DNA of 64,000 nt from Microbacterium sp. AG1240. Lineage in GTDB: Bacteria > Actinomycetota > Actinomycetes > Actinomycetales > Microbacteriaceae. The number at the start of each line of letters is the position of its first letter. The first letter of the stretch is position 1. The position numbers and the translations under genes were made by a program. The notes under the pieces were generated by a model. The model was not told where the DNA came from. It made no database searches and saw only the letters and a program-made list of their open reading frames with translations. Positions 1 through 11,409 of this stretch are shown one piece after another. The stretch is from assembly GCF_003635115.1 (NCBI RefSeq), contig NZ_RBXJ01000001.1, positions 124,001 through 188,000 of the forward strand, in the 5' to 3' direction.

Positions 1-670
1 TGATCTGACCGGTGACGACCAGGATCAACGCGACCGACGACGAGATCCGGAGCCCGGTGGCCAGATAGGGGGTCGCGGCCGGCATCATCACCCGGGTGAA
101 CCGGCGGGCCGCCCCGATCTGGAACGAGCGCGCCGTGGCCATCTGGACGGGGTTGATCGCTCGCACTCCGTAGATCATCTGCACCAGGAGCGGCCACGTC
201 GCCGCGAATGCCGCGAGGAACACGGTGCCTTCGAGCGAGCCCGGCCGGAAGACGAGGAACACCACCGGGATGAGTGCGACGGAGGGCACCGGGCGCAGGA
301 ACTCCACGATGGGTCGCGTCGCTCGGTACGCCAGCTCGTTCGTGCCGAGCAGCAGGCCCAGGGGCACCGAGACGGCGGTCGCGATCAGCAAACCGAAGAA
401 CCAGGCGATGAAGGTGAGGCCGATCGCCTGCCACGCGACGGCGTCGGTGAGCAGCGCGAGGAGGCGGGCGATCACGACCGTCGGCGGCGGGAGGTAGCGC
501 GAGGGGAGGATCTCGAGCCTCGTCACGAGTTCCAGGACCAGCACGACGATCACGGCCCCGCCGAGCGAGCCCACGTGGTGCCACGTGCTGCGGAGGAGTC
601 CGCCGCCGTGCACGCCGAGCGCGCGTGCCGACGCGGCGCTCGGCGTGCGGACAGGGGAGGAGACGGTCAT
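1..670 (-). CDS. ABC transporter permease, SsuC/TauC type (partial, runs off left edge)
   Basis: Membrane subunit of a nitrate/sulfonate/taurine-type importer. The reading frame starts at the ATG at 670, four bases after the stop of the binding-protein gene, and is open to the window edge (about 223 residues seen). Hydrophobic segments lie near residues 37-48, 84-108, 130-145 and 155-170. A BPD_transp_1 coupling loop is visible as ARSFQIGAARRF followed by a conserved proline-rich MMPAATPY segment. The ATPase subunit is probably beyond the left edge. Substrate cannot be told from the permease; sulfonates, taurine or similar small organic anions are the family norm. Confidence 0.85.
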   Translation of the reverse strand, partial: MTVSSPVRTPSAASARALGVHGGGLLRSTWHHVGSLGGAVIVVLVLELVTRLEILPSRYLPPPTVVIARLLALLTDAVAWQAIGLTFIAWFFGLLIATAVSVPLGLLLGTNELAYRATRPIVEFLRPVPSVALIPVVFLVFRPGSLEGTVFLAAFAATWPLLVQMIYGVRAINPVQMATARSFQIGAARRFTRVMMPAATPYLATGLRISSSVALILVVTGQI

Positions 671-674
671 CGGA

Positions 675-1664
675 TCACCCGGAGATCATCTGATCCAGAT
701 CGGGCGCCCGATCGATGACGCCGAAATCGACGAGGATCCGGGAGAGCGTGTCGAGCTGGTCGCGATCGAGCCCGGACCGGAAGATCGGAAGGCGGATCTG
801 CTCGGCCAGTTCGGGGGTGAGGGCCGTGAACTCGGGGAGGATCTTCCGGACGGCGTCGTCGTTCTCCGCGGCGTAGTCGACCGAGGCGGTGACCGCCCGC
901 TCGAAGCGATCCACGAGGTCGGGGTCGTCGGCGACGAGTCTCGACGAGGTGGCCCACGCGCCGTTGGGGAAGTTCGCGCCGAGGTTGTACGAGGGGGTGT
1001 CGACGATCCTTCCGCCGTCCGCCAGGGTGCCCGTGATGAACGGTTCGGATCCGAACGCAGCATCCACGGTCCCGTTCGACAGGGCGGCCGGTACCTCCGA
1101 GAACGGGATCTCGACGAACTGCACCGACGTGTCGTCCACGCCCTGCTGCTGCAGCGAGGCGCGGATCGTGGCCTCGGCGACACCCTTGAGGGCGTTCACG
1201 CCGACGGTCGCCCCCTCGAGGTCCTCGGCGGATCGCGCGTCCGAGTCGGCGCCGACGACGAGTGCCTGCCACTCCTCGTCGGGGGTGGCTCCTCCCACGT
1301 CGTTGGCCGAGATGATCTGCAGATCCAAGCCGTTCGACGCTGCGGCGAAAAGGGGCACGTATCCGACGACGATGAAGTCGAACGACCCGGCCTGCATTCC
1401 GGCGATCATCTCCGCCCCGCCACCCACCGTGGTCATGTTCAGCTGGAGGCCTTCGTCTTCGAAGAACCCCTGCGCCTCCCCGAGGTAGACGGCCGCCATG
1501 TTCGAGGTCGGCAGCACAGCGACGTTGACCGTGCGCGGGCCGCCGTCGTCGCCCCCGCCCGAGGGGGTGCCGGCCGAGGTCGAGCACCCCGCCACGGCGA
1601 GAGTGGCGATGGCGCCGAGGACGGCGAATGCCGTCCGGCGCGGATTCCGAGATCGATGAACCAT
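675..1664 (-). CDS. ABC transporter substrate-binding lipoprotein, SsuA/TauA (NMT1-like) family
   Basis: Extracytoplasmic receptor that delivers substrate to the adjacent permease. I place the start at the ATG at 1664: it has AAGGAGG eight bases upstream and gives a normal lipoprotein signal (basic MVHRSRNPRR, hydrophobic stretch, lipobox VAGC with Cys27). An upstream in-frame start at 1715 would add 17 residues ahead of the signal and is unlikely. The mature part (LPTSNMAAVYLGEAQGFF, then FDFIVVGYVPLFAAASNGLD) matches the periplasmic-binding type 2 fold of the NMT1/SsuA group. First gene of the minus-strand operon; probably controlled by the divergent LysR gene. Confidence 0.85.
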   Translation of the reverse strand: MVHRSRNPRRTAFAVLGAIATLAVAGCSTSAGTPSGGGDDGGPRTVNVAVLPTSNMAAVYLGEAQGFFEDEGLQLNMTTVGGGAEMIAGMQAGSFDFIVVGYVPLFAAASNGLDLQIISANDVGGATPDEEWQALVVGADSDARSAEDLEGATVGVNALKGVAEATIRASLQQQGVDDTSVQFVEIPFSEVPAALSNGTVDAAFGSEPFITGTLADGGRIVDTPSYNLGANFPNGAWATSSRLVADDPDLVDRFERAVTASVDYAAENDDAVRKILPEFTALTPELAEQIRLPIFRSGLDRDQLDTLSRILVDFGVIDRAPDLDQMISG

Positions 1665-1830
1665 TTGTCGAGCCTCCTTGATCGAACGTGGTCGGCCGTC
1701 GGCATCGTCGCGCAACGGCTAGCGCCAGTCTGGGCCCGACGATCCAGTCGCAACACTTAACATTCGTCATGTGTGGAATTAGCCTCACTGATATGGGGAG
1801 GCCTCCCACCCGAGGATCGGCGGTGCGTGC

Positions 1831-2757
1831 ATGGACCTGAACCTGCTCCGCGTGTTCGTCGCCGTCTATGAGACGGGGTCGGTGAGCGCGGCCGCCGAGC
1901 GCCTCTTCGTGACGCAGTCGGCGGTGAGCCAATCCCTGACGCGGCTGCGCCGGGAGGTCGACGATCAGCTCTTCGGCCGCGACGGTCGCGCCCTGCGCGC
2001 GACGCCGGCCGCCCATCAGCTCTACCCCGACTTCCACGGGGCCCTCAGCCAGGTCGAATCGGCGCTGGCGGGCCTGCGCGACTTCGACCCCGCCGTTGCG
2101 CGGTACCGGTTCCGGCTCGCGCTGTCGGAGCTCGGCGAGGTCGGATTCCTCCCGACGATCCTGTCCTCGCTCGCGGCGGAGGCTCCCGGTGTCGAGATCG
2201 AGGTCGTACCGCTCGACGTCCGCGCCCTTCCCGAGTGGCTCGCCCGGGGCTTCGTCGACCTCGCCATCGCGTCGACGCCGCCGCCGGGCGATTTCGTCGG
2301 AACGATCCTGAAGTCCGAGCGCTACGTGCTCCTCATGTCGAGCGAGCATCCTCTCGCCGCACGTCCGCAGATCTCCCGCAACGCGTTCCTCGCCGCACGG
2401 CACCTCATGACCTCCAGCGACTCCGCAGCGCCGGGAGTCGGCGCGGCACTGGAGCGGGCGGGGCTCGGCATCGTCCCGAGTCTGACCGTCGGGCACACCT
2501 CCGCGCTGCCCGGTCTGCTCCACGCGGGGCCGTGGGTCACCGTCGTGCCGTCGAGCCTGGCGCAGAACTGGATGCCCACGTGGCCGCTCACCGTTCGACC
2601 GCTGCCGGTGGACCTCGCGCCGATCCAGGTGCGGCTCTTCGCGCGGACGACGAGCCACGAGAGTGCCGCCCTGAACTGGTTCCGCCGAGCGGTCGCGGAG
2701 GCCGTGCACACCGCACCGGAGCAGTTCTGGTCGCCGCAACCCCGTGGAACCCGTTGA
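1831..2757 (+). CDS. LysR-family transcriptional regulator
   Basis: 308-residue LysR-type regulator of normal length. The N-terminal winged helix-turn-helix is clear: MDLNLLRVFVAVYETGSVSA, then AERLFVTQSAVSQSLTRLRR around residues 22-41. The rest is the usual effector-binding domain (about 90-300). It is divergent from the ABC importer across a 166-bp gap (1665-1830), the classic arrangement for a LysR regulator acting on the neighbouring operon. Effector unknown; a sulfur- or nitrogen-status signal would fit the transporter type but is inference. Confidence 0.9.
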   Translation: MDLNLLRVFVAVYETGSVSAAAERLFVTQSAVSQSLTRLRREVDDQLFGRDGRALRATPAAHQLYPDFHGALSQVESALAGLRDFDPAVARYRFRLALSELGEVGFLPTILSSLAAEAPGVEIEVVPLDVRALPEWLARGFVDLAIASTPPPGDFVGTILKSERYVLLMSSEHPLAARPQISRNAFLAARHLMTSSDSAAPGVGAALERAGLGIVPSLTVGHTSALPGLLHAGPWVTVVPSSLAQNWMPTWPLTVRPLPVDLAPIQVRLFARTTSHESAALNWFRRAVAEAVHTAPEQFWSPQPRGTR

Positions 2758-2811
2758 GATGCCGCGATTCGGGGGCTGAAGCCCTCGGGTGATCCCCGAT
2801 TGCGGCACCTC
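2758..2811. repeat. Nested inverted repeat after lysR gene (possible terminator)
   Basis: Left arm 2758-2774 and right arm 2794-2811 pair with small bulges (GATGCCGCGATTCGGGG against CCCCGATTGCGGCACCTC); GGGCTGAAGCCC forms an inner stem. There is no T tract. The right arm also contains TTGCGG, which sits 16 bp before the TAGGGT -10 of the next gene, so the element may serve both as lysR terminator and as part of the following promoter. Confidence 0.55.
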
Positions 2812-2821
2812 ACGACGTGGC

Positions 2822-2827
2822 TAGGGT
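2822..2827 (+). promoter_or_regulatory. -10 element TAGGGT, leaderless start
   Basis: TAGGGT ends exactly six bases before the ATG at 2834, so transcription should begin at or next to the start codon. TTGCGG at 2800-2805 is a plausible -35 with a 16-bp spacer. Confidence 0.65.
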
Positions 2828-2833
2828 GGGCGC

Positions 2834-3595
2834 ATGAACATCGACGGTTCGGCCGCGCTCGTCACGGGCGGGGCCAGCGGGCTCGGACTCGCCACCGCGC
2901 GGCGGCTCGCCGCATCCGGGGCGCGCGTGACCCTCGTCGACCTACCCACCTCTCCCGGCGCCGCTGTGGCCGCCGACCTCGGCGCCCGCTTCGTGCCGGC
3001 CGACGTCACCGACCCCGAGCAGATCGCCGCGGCCGTGGCGTTCGCCGCGGAGGCGGGGCCGCTCAGGGTGGTGGTCAACTGCGCGGGCATCGCTCCGCCG
3101 GCGAAGGTGCTCGATCGCGACGGCACCCCGACGCCGCTCGAGCTCTTCGAGCGCGTGCTGCGCGTGAACCTCGTCGGCACGTACAACGTCATCGCCCAGG
3201 CGTCGGCCGTGATGAGCCGCAACGCCCCGGATGCTGCGGGCGACCGTGGCGTCATCGTCACCACGGCGAGCGTCGCCGCCTTCGACGGGCAGATCGGTCA
3301 GCCCGCGTACGCGGCGAGCAAGGGCGGTGTCGCGGCGATGACGCTGCCGATCGCGCGCGAGCTCGCCCGCCACGCGATCCGCGTCGTGACGATCGCCCCG
3401 GGCATCATGGAGACGCCGATGCTGAAGGGGCTGCCGCAGGCGGCGCAGGACTCGCTCGGCGCGCAGGTGCCCTACCCCGCCCGGCTCGGCGCACCCGACG
3501 AGTACGCCCGCCTCGTGCTGGCGATCGTCGACAACGGCTACCTCAACGGCGAGACGATCCGCCTCGACGGCGCGATCCGGATGGCGCCGAAGTAG
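2834..3595 (+). CDS. Short-chain dehydrogenase, 3-hydroxyacyl-CoA dehydrogenase type 2 (HSD10-like)
   Basis: 253-residue classical SDR. NAD-binding TGGASGLG lies near residues 10-17, the catalytic Ser in TTASVAAF, and the YxxxK pair is Y159/K163 (YAASKGG). The segments FDGQIGQPAYAASKG and IAPGIMETPML are typical of the HSD10/type-2 3-hydroxyacyl-CoA dehydrogenase branch, which oxidises 3-hydroxyacyl-CoA in beta-oxidation or branched-chain breakdown. It precedes a crotonase and a second SDR on the same strand, supporting an acyl-CoA degradation role. Leaderless start at 2834. Exact substrate not determinable. Confidence 0.85.
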   Translation: MNIDGSAALVTGGASGLGLATARRLAASGARVTLVDLPTSPGAAVAADLGARFVPADVTDPEQIAAAVAFAAEAGPLRVVVNCAGIAPPAKVLDRDGTPTPLELFERVLRVNLVGTYNVIAQASAVMSRNAPDAAGDRGVIVTTASVAAFDGQIGQPAYAASKGGVAAMTLPIARELARHAIRVVTIAPGIMETPMLKGLPQAAQDSLGAQVPYPARLGAPDEYARLVLAIVDNGYLNGETIRLDGAIRMAPK

Positions 3596-3727
3596 GCCCG
3601 ATCCCGCCCGCAGGCGGTCGGGGCGCGCCCCGTTAGGCTGGTGCCGAACTCCGCAGCGCCGCGAGCCCACACGGTTCGGCGACGCCGCGGCGATCTGCCC
3701 CGCGCGTACCCCGACAAAGGAGCGACC

Positions 3728-4504
3728 GTGTCCGACAGCATCCTCTTCTCCGTCGACGCGGGGCTTGCCCGCGTCACCTTCAACCGGCCCGCGTCGCTCA
3801 ACGCGATGGACTTCGAGATGGGCGAGCGCTGGCGCGACGTCGCCCGTGCCGTCGCGGTCGACCCCGAGATCGGGGCGGTGATCCTGGATGCTGCGGGGCC
3901 GGCCTTCTGCGCCGGAGGAGACGTGGTCGCGATGTCGACGTCGGGGGCCGACGGCACCGCGGTGACCGCGGCCGCCGGCGTTATCCACGAGGGCATCCGC
4001 ATCTTCTCGGAGATCCCGGTGCCCATCGTCGCCGCCGTTCAGGGGGCGGTCGCCGGGGGCGGACTGGGACTCATGCTGGCGGCCGACTACATCGTCGCCG
4101 CCGACGGCGCGAGATTCGTCAGCAAGTACGCCAACATCGGCCTGACCCCCGACCTCGGGGTCTCGACGCTCCTTCCCGCCGCGATCGGCCAGCGCCGCGC
4201 CCTCCAGCTGCTGCTGCAGGACCGCACGCTCGACGCCCACGAGGCGCAGGCATGGGGGCTCGTGGCGGAGGTCGTTCCCGCGGCCGACCTCGCCGCCCGG
4301 GCCGAGGCGGTCGCGCGGTCGTGGCTCAGCGGCGCCACGGGGGCGTTCGGACAGGCCAAGCGGCTCGTCCGCACCGGCGCCGGCCGCTCCTTCGCCGAGA
4401 ACCTCGACGACGAGGCGGTCACCATCGGCGCCGCCTTCGACACCGCAGACGCGCGCGCTCGCGTCGGCGCGTTCGCCGCAGCATCCGCCAAGACCCAGCG
4501 CTGA
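3728..4504 (+). CDS. Enoyl-CoA hydratase/isomerase family protein (isomerase-like active site)
   Basis: 258-residue crotonase-fold protein. Start GTG at 3728 is preceded by AAAGGAG; an in-frame GTG at 3641 would add 29 residues with non-crotonase composition. FCAGGDVVAM and AVAGGGLGLMLAAD are the oxyanion-hole and CoA-binding motifs. Both hydratase glutamates appear to be missing: the first site reads GGGLGLM instead of GGGCELA, and the second region reads IGLTPDLG, with an aspartate as in PaaG/delta-isomerases. An enoyl-CoA isomerase or related function is therefore likelier than plain hydration. TAGGCT at 3634-3639 could be its own -10 with a leader of about 80 nt. Acts with the flanking SDRs by context. 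Confidence 0.85.
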   Translation: MSDSILFSVDAGLARVTFNRPASLNAMDFEMGERWRDVARAVAVDPEIGAVILDAAGPAFCAGGDVVAMSTSGADGTAVTAAAGVIHEGIRIFSEIPVPIVAAVQGAVAGGGLGLMLAADYIVAADGARFVSKYANIGLTPDLGVSTLLPAAIGQRRALQLLLQDRTLDAHEAQAWGLVAEVVPAADLAARAEAVARSWLSGATGAFGQAKRLVRTGAGRSFAENLDDEAVTIGAAFDTADARARVGAFAAASAKTQR

Positions 4505-4518
4505 ACCGGGAGAGACCC

Positions 4519-5352
4519 ATGACATCCCTCGCAGGCAAGACCATCCTCATGTCGGGCGGGAGCCGCGGCATCGGCCTCGCCATCGCCCTGCGCGCCGCGC
4601 GCGACGGCGCGAACATCGCGATGCTCGCGAAGACCGACACCCCCCACCCGAAGCTCGAGGGCACGGTGCACACCGCGGCCGCGGCGATCCGCGAAGCGGG
4701 CGGTCAGGCGCTGCCGATCGTCGGCGACGTGCGCAACGACGACGACGTCACCGAGGCGGTGCTGAAGACCCAGGGCGAGTTCGGCGGCATCGACATCGTC
4801 GTGAACAACGCGAGCGTCATCGACCTGTCGGGGTCGCTCGACCTGGCCACGAAGAAGTACGACCTCATGCAGGGGGTTAACGTCCGCGGTACGTTCCTGC
4901 TGTCGCGGTCGGCGATCCCGGTGCTGAGGGACGCCGAGAACCCGCACATCCTCTCGCTGTCGCCGCCGCTGAACGTCACGGCGAAGTGGCTCGGCGCGCA
5001 CACCGGCTACAGCATGGCGAAGTTCGGTATGACGATGGCCACCCTGGGTATCGCGGCGGAGTTCGCCGAGGCCGGAATCGCGGCGAACACCCTCTGGCCG
5101 CGTACGACGATCGCGACCGCCGCGGTGCAGAACATCCTCGGCGGCGACCGGATCATGGCCGCCAGCCGCACGCCCGAGATCTACGCCGACGCCGCGTACG
5201 AGGTGCTGACGACTCCGGCGCGCGAGCGCACCGGGCAGACGCTGATCGTCGAGGACGTGCTCGAAGCCGCCGGCGTGACCGACTTCGCGCGGTACGCGGC
5301 GGTTCCCGGGACGCCCGACTCGGCGCTGTTCCCCGACATCTTCCTCGACTGA
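4519..5352 (+). CDS. SDR-family oxidoreductase, HSDL2-like
   Basis: 277-residue short-chain dehydrogenase starting at the ATG at 4519, 14 bases after the crotonase stop, with GGGAGA upstream. SGGSRGIG is the cofactor motif and GYSMAKFGM holds the YxxxK pair. The signature AKTDTPHPKLEGTVHTAAAA is characteristic of the hydroxysteroid-dehydrogenase-like 2 / citronellol-dehydrogenase-like SDR group. Likely the last gene of the 2834-5352 acyl-CoA/isoprenoid-type cluster. Substrate unknown. Confidence 0.85.
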   Translation: MTSLAGKTILMSGGSRGIGLAIALRAARDGANIAMLAKTDTPHPKLEGTVHTAAAAIREAGGQALPIVGDVRNDDDVTEAVLKTQGEFGGIDIVVNNASVIDLSGSLDLATKKYDLMQGVNVRGTFLLSRSAIPVLRDAENPHILSLSPPLNVTAKWLGAHTGYSMAKFGMTMATLGIAAEFAEAGIAANTLWPRTTIATAAVQNILGGDRIMAASRTPEIYADAAYEVLTTPARERTGQTLIVEDVLEAAGVTDFARYAAVPGTPDSALFPDIFLD

Positions 5353-5374
5353 CCCCGCCGGCCACCCCGGCAAG

Positions 5375-5449
5375 ACCGCGAGACGTCAACCTGGATACGA
5401 GACTTCCGCCCGGCGGTGCAGTCTCGTATCGGGGATGACGTCTCGCGGT
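5375..5449. repeat. Nested perfect inverted repeat (CGCGAGAC element, copy 1)
   Basis: Outer arms 5375-5388 and 5436-5449 are perfect 14-bp complements (ACCGCGAGACGTCA / TGACGTCTCGCGGT). Inner arms 5395-5404 and 5420-5429 are perfect 10-bp complements (ATACGAGACT / AGTCTCGTAT). The same CGCGAGAC/GTCTCGCG design recurs at 36173-36249. No T tract follows. It may act as a terminator of the upstream operon or belong to a REP-like repeat family. Confidence 0.75.
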
Positions 5450-5477
5450 CCCCGGGCACCGCCCAGGAACGTGCTCC

Positions 5478-5483
5478 TACTCT
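5478..5483 (+). promoter_or_regulatory. -10 element TACTCT, leaderless start
   Basis: TACTCT is followed by six bases and then the ATG at 5490, matching the leaderless pattern seen at many first genes in the window. Confidence 0.6.
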
Positions 5484-5489
5484 GTACGG

Positions 5490-6938
5490 ATGTCTTTCTC
5501 CGCCCATCGACCGGGCCGCTACGGCTCCGACGGTCGAATCGAGTTCGCCGCGCACGACGACAGCGAGCCGCAATACCTCGGCGATGTGCGCGAGACGCCC
5601 GGACGCTACGACGAGCAACCCGACCGATCCGAGCCGGTCGCGGTCGAGGAGGAGCCCGAGTCCGAGGCGCCTCCGGTCGAGGGCGGGCCCGCACCCGAAG
5701 CGCGTCGTCGCTTGACGCTTCGTCGGCGACGCATGCCGTGGGGCCGCCGGCTGGCCGTGCTCGGCGGTGCCGACGGCGCGGTGCTCGACGACGTGCCGGA
5801 GGAGACGCCGCGGTTCGTGCAGATGTTCTTCGTGCTGGCCGGCACGGCTCTGGTGTCGGCGCTGTCGATGCTGTTCGCTCTCATCACCGGGGTGCGCATC
5901 TCGGTGTGGCTGGCCGCGCCCCTCGCCATCGTCTGGGCGCTGATCATCCTCAACCTCGACCGGTTCCTCACCTCGAGCATGCGTTCGACCCGCAATCCCT
6001 GGAGGTTGCTGGGGATCGCCGTGCCCCGAGTGGTGATGGCCGCTCTCATCGGGATCGTCGTCGCCGAGCCGCTCGTGCTGCAGGTGTTCCAGAACGACAT
6101 CGCACGCGAGGTCACCTCGACCAACGTCTCGCAGGCGCTGTCGGACCAGGATGCGGTGGCCGGCGGTCCTGAGAAGCAGGCGCTCGACGCGGCGTCCGCA
6201 CGGGTGAGCGCGTTGGAGGACCAGGCCGCCACGGGTATCGTCGCGGGAACCTCGTCGACCTCGGCCGAAGCGGCCGCGGCCCAGCAGAGCGTCGACCAGC
6301 TCAATGCCCAGCTCGCCGCGCAGCAGGCCGTCATCGACCAGGCCCGCGCCCTGTACCAGTGCGAGCTGACGGGCGTGGGGGCGGGCACCGTTCCCGGGTG
6401 CACGGGTGTGAGCGGAGACGGCGCCAGCTCGGAGGCCGCCGAGGCTCAGCTGGCGGGTGCGCAGGCGTCGTACGACGGTCTCGCCGCTGAACTGCAGCAG
6501 GCCACCGCCACCCTGAGTGCGGCGAACGCGGCCGGGACGAGCGCCGCGGCCGCGTCGGCCGAGGCGAACAAACAGCGCGCCCAAGACGAACTGGTCACCG
6601 CGCGAACGCAGTACGACGCAGCCCTGGCCGCCTACGACGAGCGCGCGGCCGCCGTGGCGGGAGGCAATGCCCAGGCGCAGGGGATCCTCAGCCAGATCGG
6701 AGCGCTCGAGAGGCTCTCCCAGCGCGAGCCGGTTCTCGCCTGGGCCCACTGGCTGATCGCCGGGCTGTTCTTCATGATCGAGCTGCTGCCCGTGCTGGTG
6801 AAGGTGCTCACCAGCTTCGGCGATCCGTCGGTGTACGAGAAGGCCGACGCGTTGCGGCGGCAGGTCGCGCTCGACCGCGTGACCGCCCGCACCTGGCGGG
6901 CGCGTGCCGCCATCGCGACAGCGCGCGACGCGCCCTGA
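5490..6938 (+). CDS. DUF4407 domain-containing membrane protein
   Basis: 482 residues. An acidic, disordered N-terminus of about 85 residues is followed by two or three membrane spans (FVQMFFVLAGTALVSALSML, WLAAPLAIVWALIILNLDRF, then AVPRVVMAALIGIVVAEPLV). After a long Ala/Gln-rich coiled-coil extracytoplasmic region (about residues 205-395) comes a last span (WAHWLIAGLFFMIELLPVLV). This topology and the LNLDRFLTSS motif fit DUF4407. Function unknown. Two cysteines (residues about 290 and 306) flank the middle of the coiled coil. Probably monocistronic. Confidence 0.8.
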   Translation: MSFSAHRPGRYGSDGRIEFAAHDDSEPQYLGDVRETPGRYDEQPDRSEPVAVEEEPESEAPPVEGGPAPEARRRLTLRRRRMPWGRRLAVLGGADGAVLDDVPEETPRFVQMFFVLAGTALVSALSMLFALITGVRISVWLAAPLAIVWALIILNLDRFLTSSMRSTRNPWRLLGIAVPRVVMAALIGIVVAEPLVLQVFQNDIAREVTSTNVSQALSDQDAVAGGPEKQALDAASARVSALEDQAATGIVAGTSSTSAEAAAAQQSVDQLNAQLAAQQAVIDQARALYQCELTGVGAGTVPGCTGVSGDGASSEAAEAQLAGAQASYDGLAAELQQATATLSAANAAGTSAAAASAEANKQRAQDELVTARTQYDAALAAYDERAAAVAGGNAQAQGILSQIGALERLSQREPVLAWAHWLIAGLFFMIELLPVLVKVLTSFGDPSVYEKADALRRQVALDRVTARTWRARAAIATARDAP

Positions 6939-6966
6939 GCGCGCACCCGGTCGGAGGGGTCGCGGG

Positions 6967-7812
6967 TCAGATCAGGCCGTGGCGGGCGAAGGCGGTGTGC
7001 ACGCCATCGTCGTGGACGCTGGTCGTGACCTCGTCGGCGTAGCCCTTCACGGTGTCGTCGGCGTTGCCCATCGCGATCCCGACGCCGCACACCTGCAGCA
7101 TCTCCAGGTCGTTGTAGCTGTCTCCGATACCGATCGCGTCGTCGACGCTCATCCCGAGCAGCGCGACGAGTTCGACGATCGCCGAGCCCTTGGTGACGCC
7201 GTGCAGGCTGACCTCTCCGCCGGATCCTCCGAGGTAGGGGATCGTGCCGGTGATCACGTGGAAGCGCTCGCCGAGGCCGTCGCGCACCACCGAGAACGTG
7301 TCGGGGTGCGTTCCGGCGAACGTCGCCTTGGCGATCGCGTCGACGGGTGCCGGCCCCTTGTACGCCATGCGCTTCTCGACTCGGGCGAGCGCGGCAACCG
7401 CCGCCGGGTCATCGGCGCCCGCTTCCGCGCCGTCGAAGATCGGTCGAACGCGGGCGAGGATACCGCGGCTCGGGTAGATGTCGTCGTAGGCCTGAAGGAT
7501 GTATTCGACGTCGTGGGCCTCGAAGAAGGCGGTGAGCACGGCCAGATCTGCGGGCGGCATGAGGTGTCGGGCGACGTGCTCGTCGCCGCGATCGATGAAG
7601 CCGCCGCTGGCCGAGATCACCCCGTCGAAACCGATCGCCGCGACGTGGTCGGGGATCTCCGCCCGGGCGCGACCCGTGCACAGGTAGACGAGGTGGCCCC
7701 GCGCGCGGGCGCCGCGCACCGCCTCGATGGCCGAGGGCGCGAGGCGCTGCTGGTGGTCGATCAGGGTGCCGTCGACGTCGAGGAATGCGATACGGGTGCG
7801 GGTGGGAGTCAT
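6967..7812 (-). CDS. HAD-superfamily hydrolase, Cof/IIB type phosphatase
   Basis: 281-residue Cof-type sugar-phosphate phosphatase. Motif I is DVDGT (residues about 12-16), motif II SASGG, and motif IV GDSYNDLEML; the alpha/beta cap between motifs II and III marks subclass IIB. These enzymes dephosphorylate sugar phosphates, flavin or nucleotide phosphates in the cytosol. Its start lies close to the RAT switch of the divergent beta-glucoside PTS operon, so a role in clearing sugar phosphates is possible but unproven. A TAGCGT -10 lies seven bases before its ATG. Confidence 0.88.
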   Translation of the reverse strand: MTPTRTRIAFLDVDGTLIDHQQRLAPSAIEAVRGARARGHLVYLCTGRARAEIPDHVAAIGFDGVISASGGFIDRGDEHVARHLMPPADLAVLTAFFEAHDVEYILQAYDDIYPSRGILARVRPIFDGAEAGADDPAAVAALARVEKRMAYKGPAPVDAIAKATFAGTHPDTFSVVRDGLGERFHVITGTIPYLGGSGGEVSLHGVTKGSAIVELVALLGMSVDDAIGIGDSYNDLEMLQVCGVGIAMGNADDTVKGYADEVTTSVHDDGVHTAFARHGLI

Positions 7813-7819
7813 CGTCTCA

Positions 7820-7825
7820 ACGCTA
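7820..7825 (-). promoter_or_regulatory. -10 element TAGCGT for HAD hydrolase
   Basis: On the minus strand TAGCGT is followed by seven bases and the ATG at 7812, one base longer than the common six-base spacing. Confidence 0.5.
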
Positions 7826-7894
7826 GACCGATCGCAGGGGGCCGACGGACGCCTCGGTTTGCCAGACCGCGTCGGCGCGTGCGATCATCGTCGC

Positions 7895-7926
7895 GGACAT
7901 GTGACTGGTCATGCAGGCAGGATCCG
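7895..7926 (+). promoter_or_regulatory. RAT antiterminator site for BglG/LicT-type regulator
   Basis: The stretch contains GTGACTGG and CATGCAGGCAGGATCC, matching the layout of ribonucleic antiterminator (RAT) hairpins (GTnACTG...GCAGGCAnnACC) bound by BglG/LicT CAT domains. Its 3' end overlaps the 5' arm of the terminator at 7920-7963, so the two structures are mutually exclusive. The cognate antiterminator is encoded at 11410-12240 in the same operon. Confidence 0.8.
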
Positions 7927-7967
7927 AACGCAGTGCGAGAGCACCGCCTTCGGGTCCTTTTTTGTTT
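7920..7967 (+). terminator. Rho-independent terminator in PTS leader, overlapped by RAT
   Basis: The arms GGATCCGAA (7920-7928) and TTCGGGTCC (7950-7958) pair with one U-G. They enclose a GTGC-GAGA-GCAC mini-hairpin and are followed by six T residues, the strongest T tract seen in the window. It should stop transcription unless BglG binds the RAT. Confidence 0.85.
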
Positions 7968-8028
7968 GCCCGGGGCCGACGGCGGTGAAGCCGGACGGGA
8001 TGTCCGTCTCAATCCAGGGAGGAACCCG

Positions 8029-11365
<3,337 letters not shown>

Positions 11366-11409
11366 GCACGGCGACAGCCGCGTTCGCGCCGGGGTCGACG
11401 GAGACTCTC

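Noticed and set aside
667-2808. Long minus-strand open frame covering the binding-protein and LysR regions
   Set aside because: Low-complexity Arg/Pro/Gly protein in the antisense of lysR and a shifted frame of the binding protein; no recognisable features.
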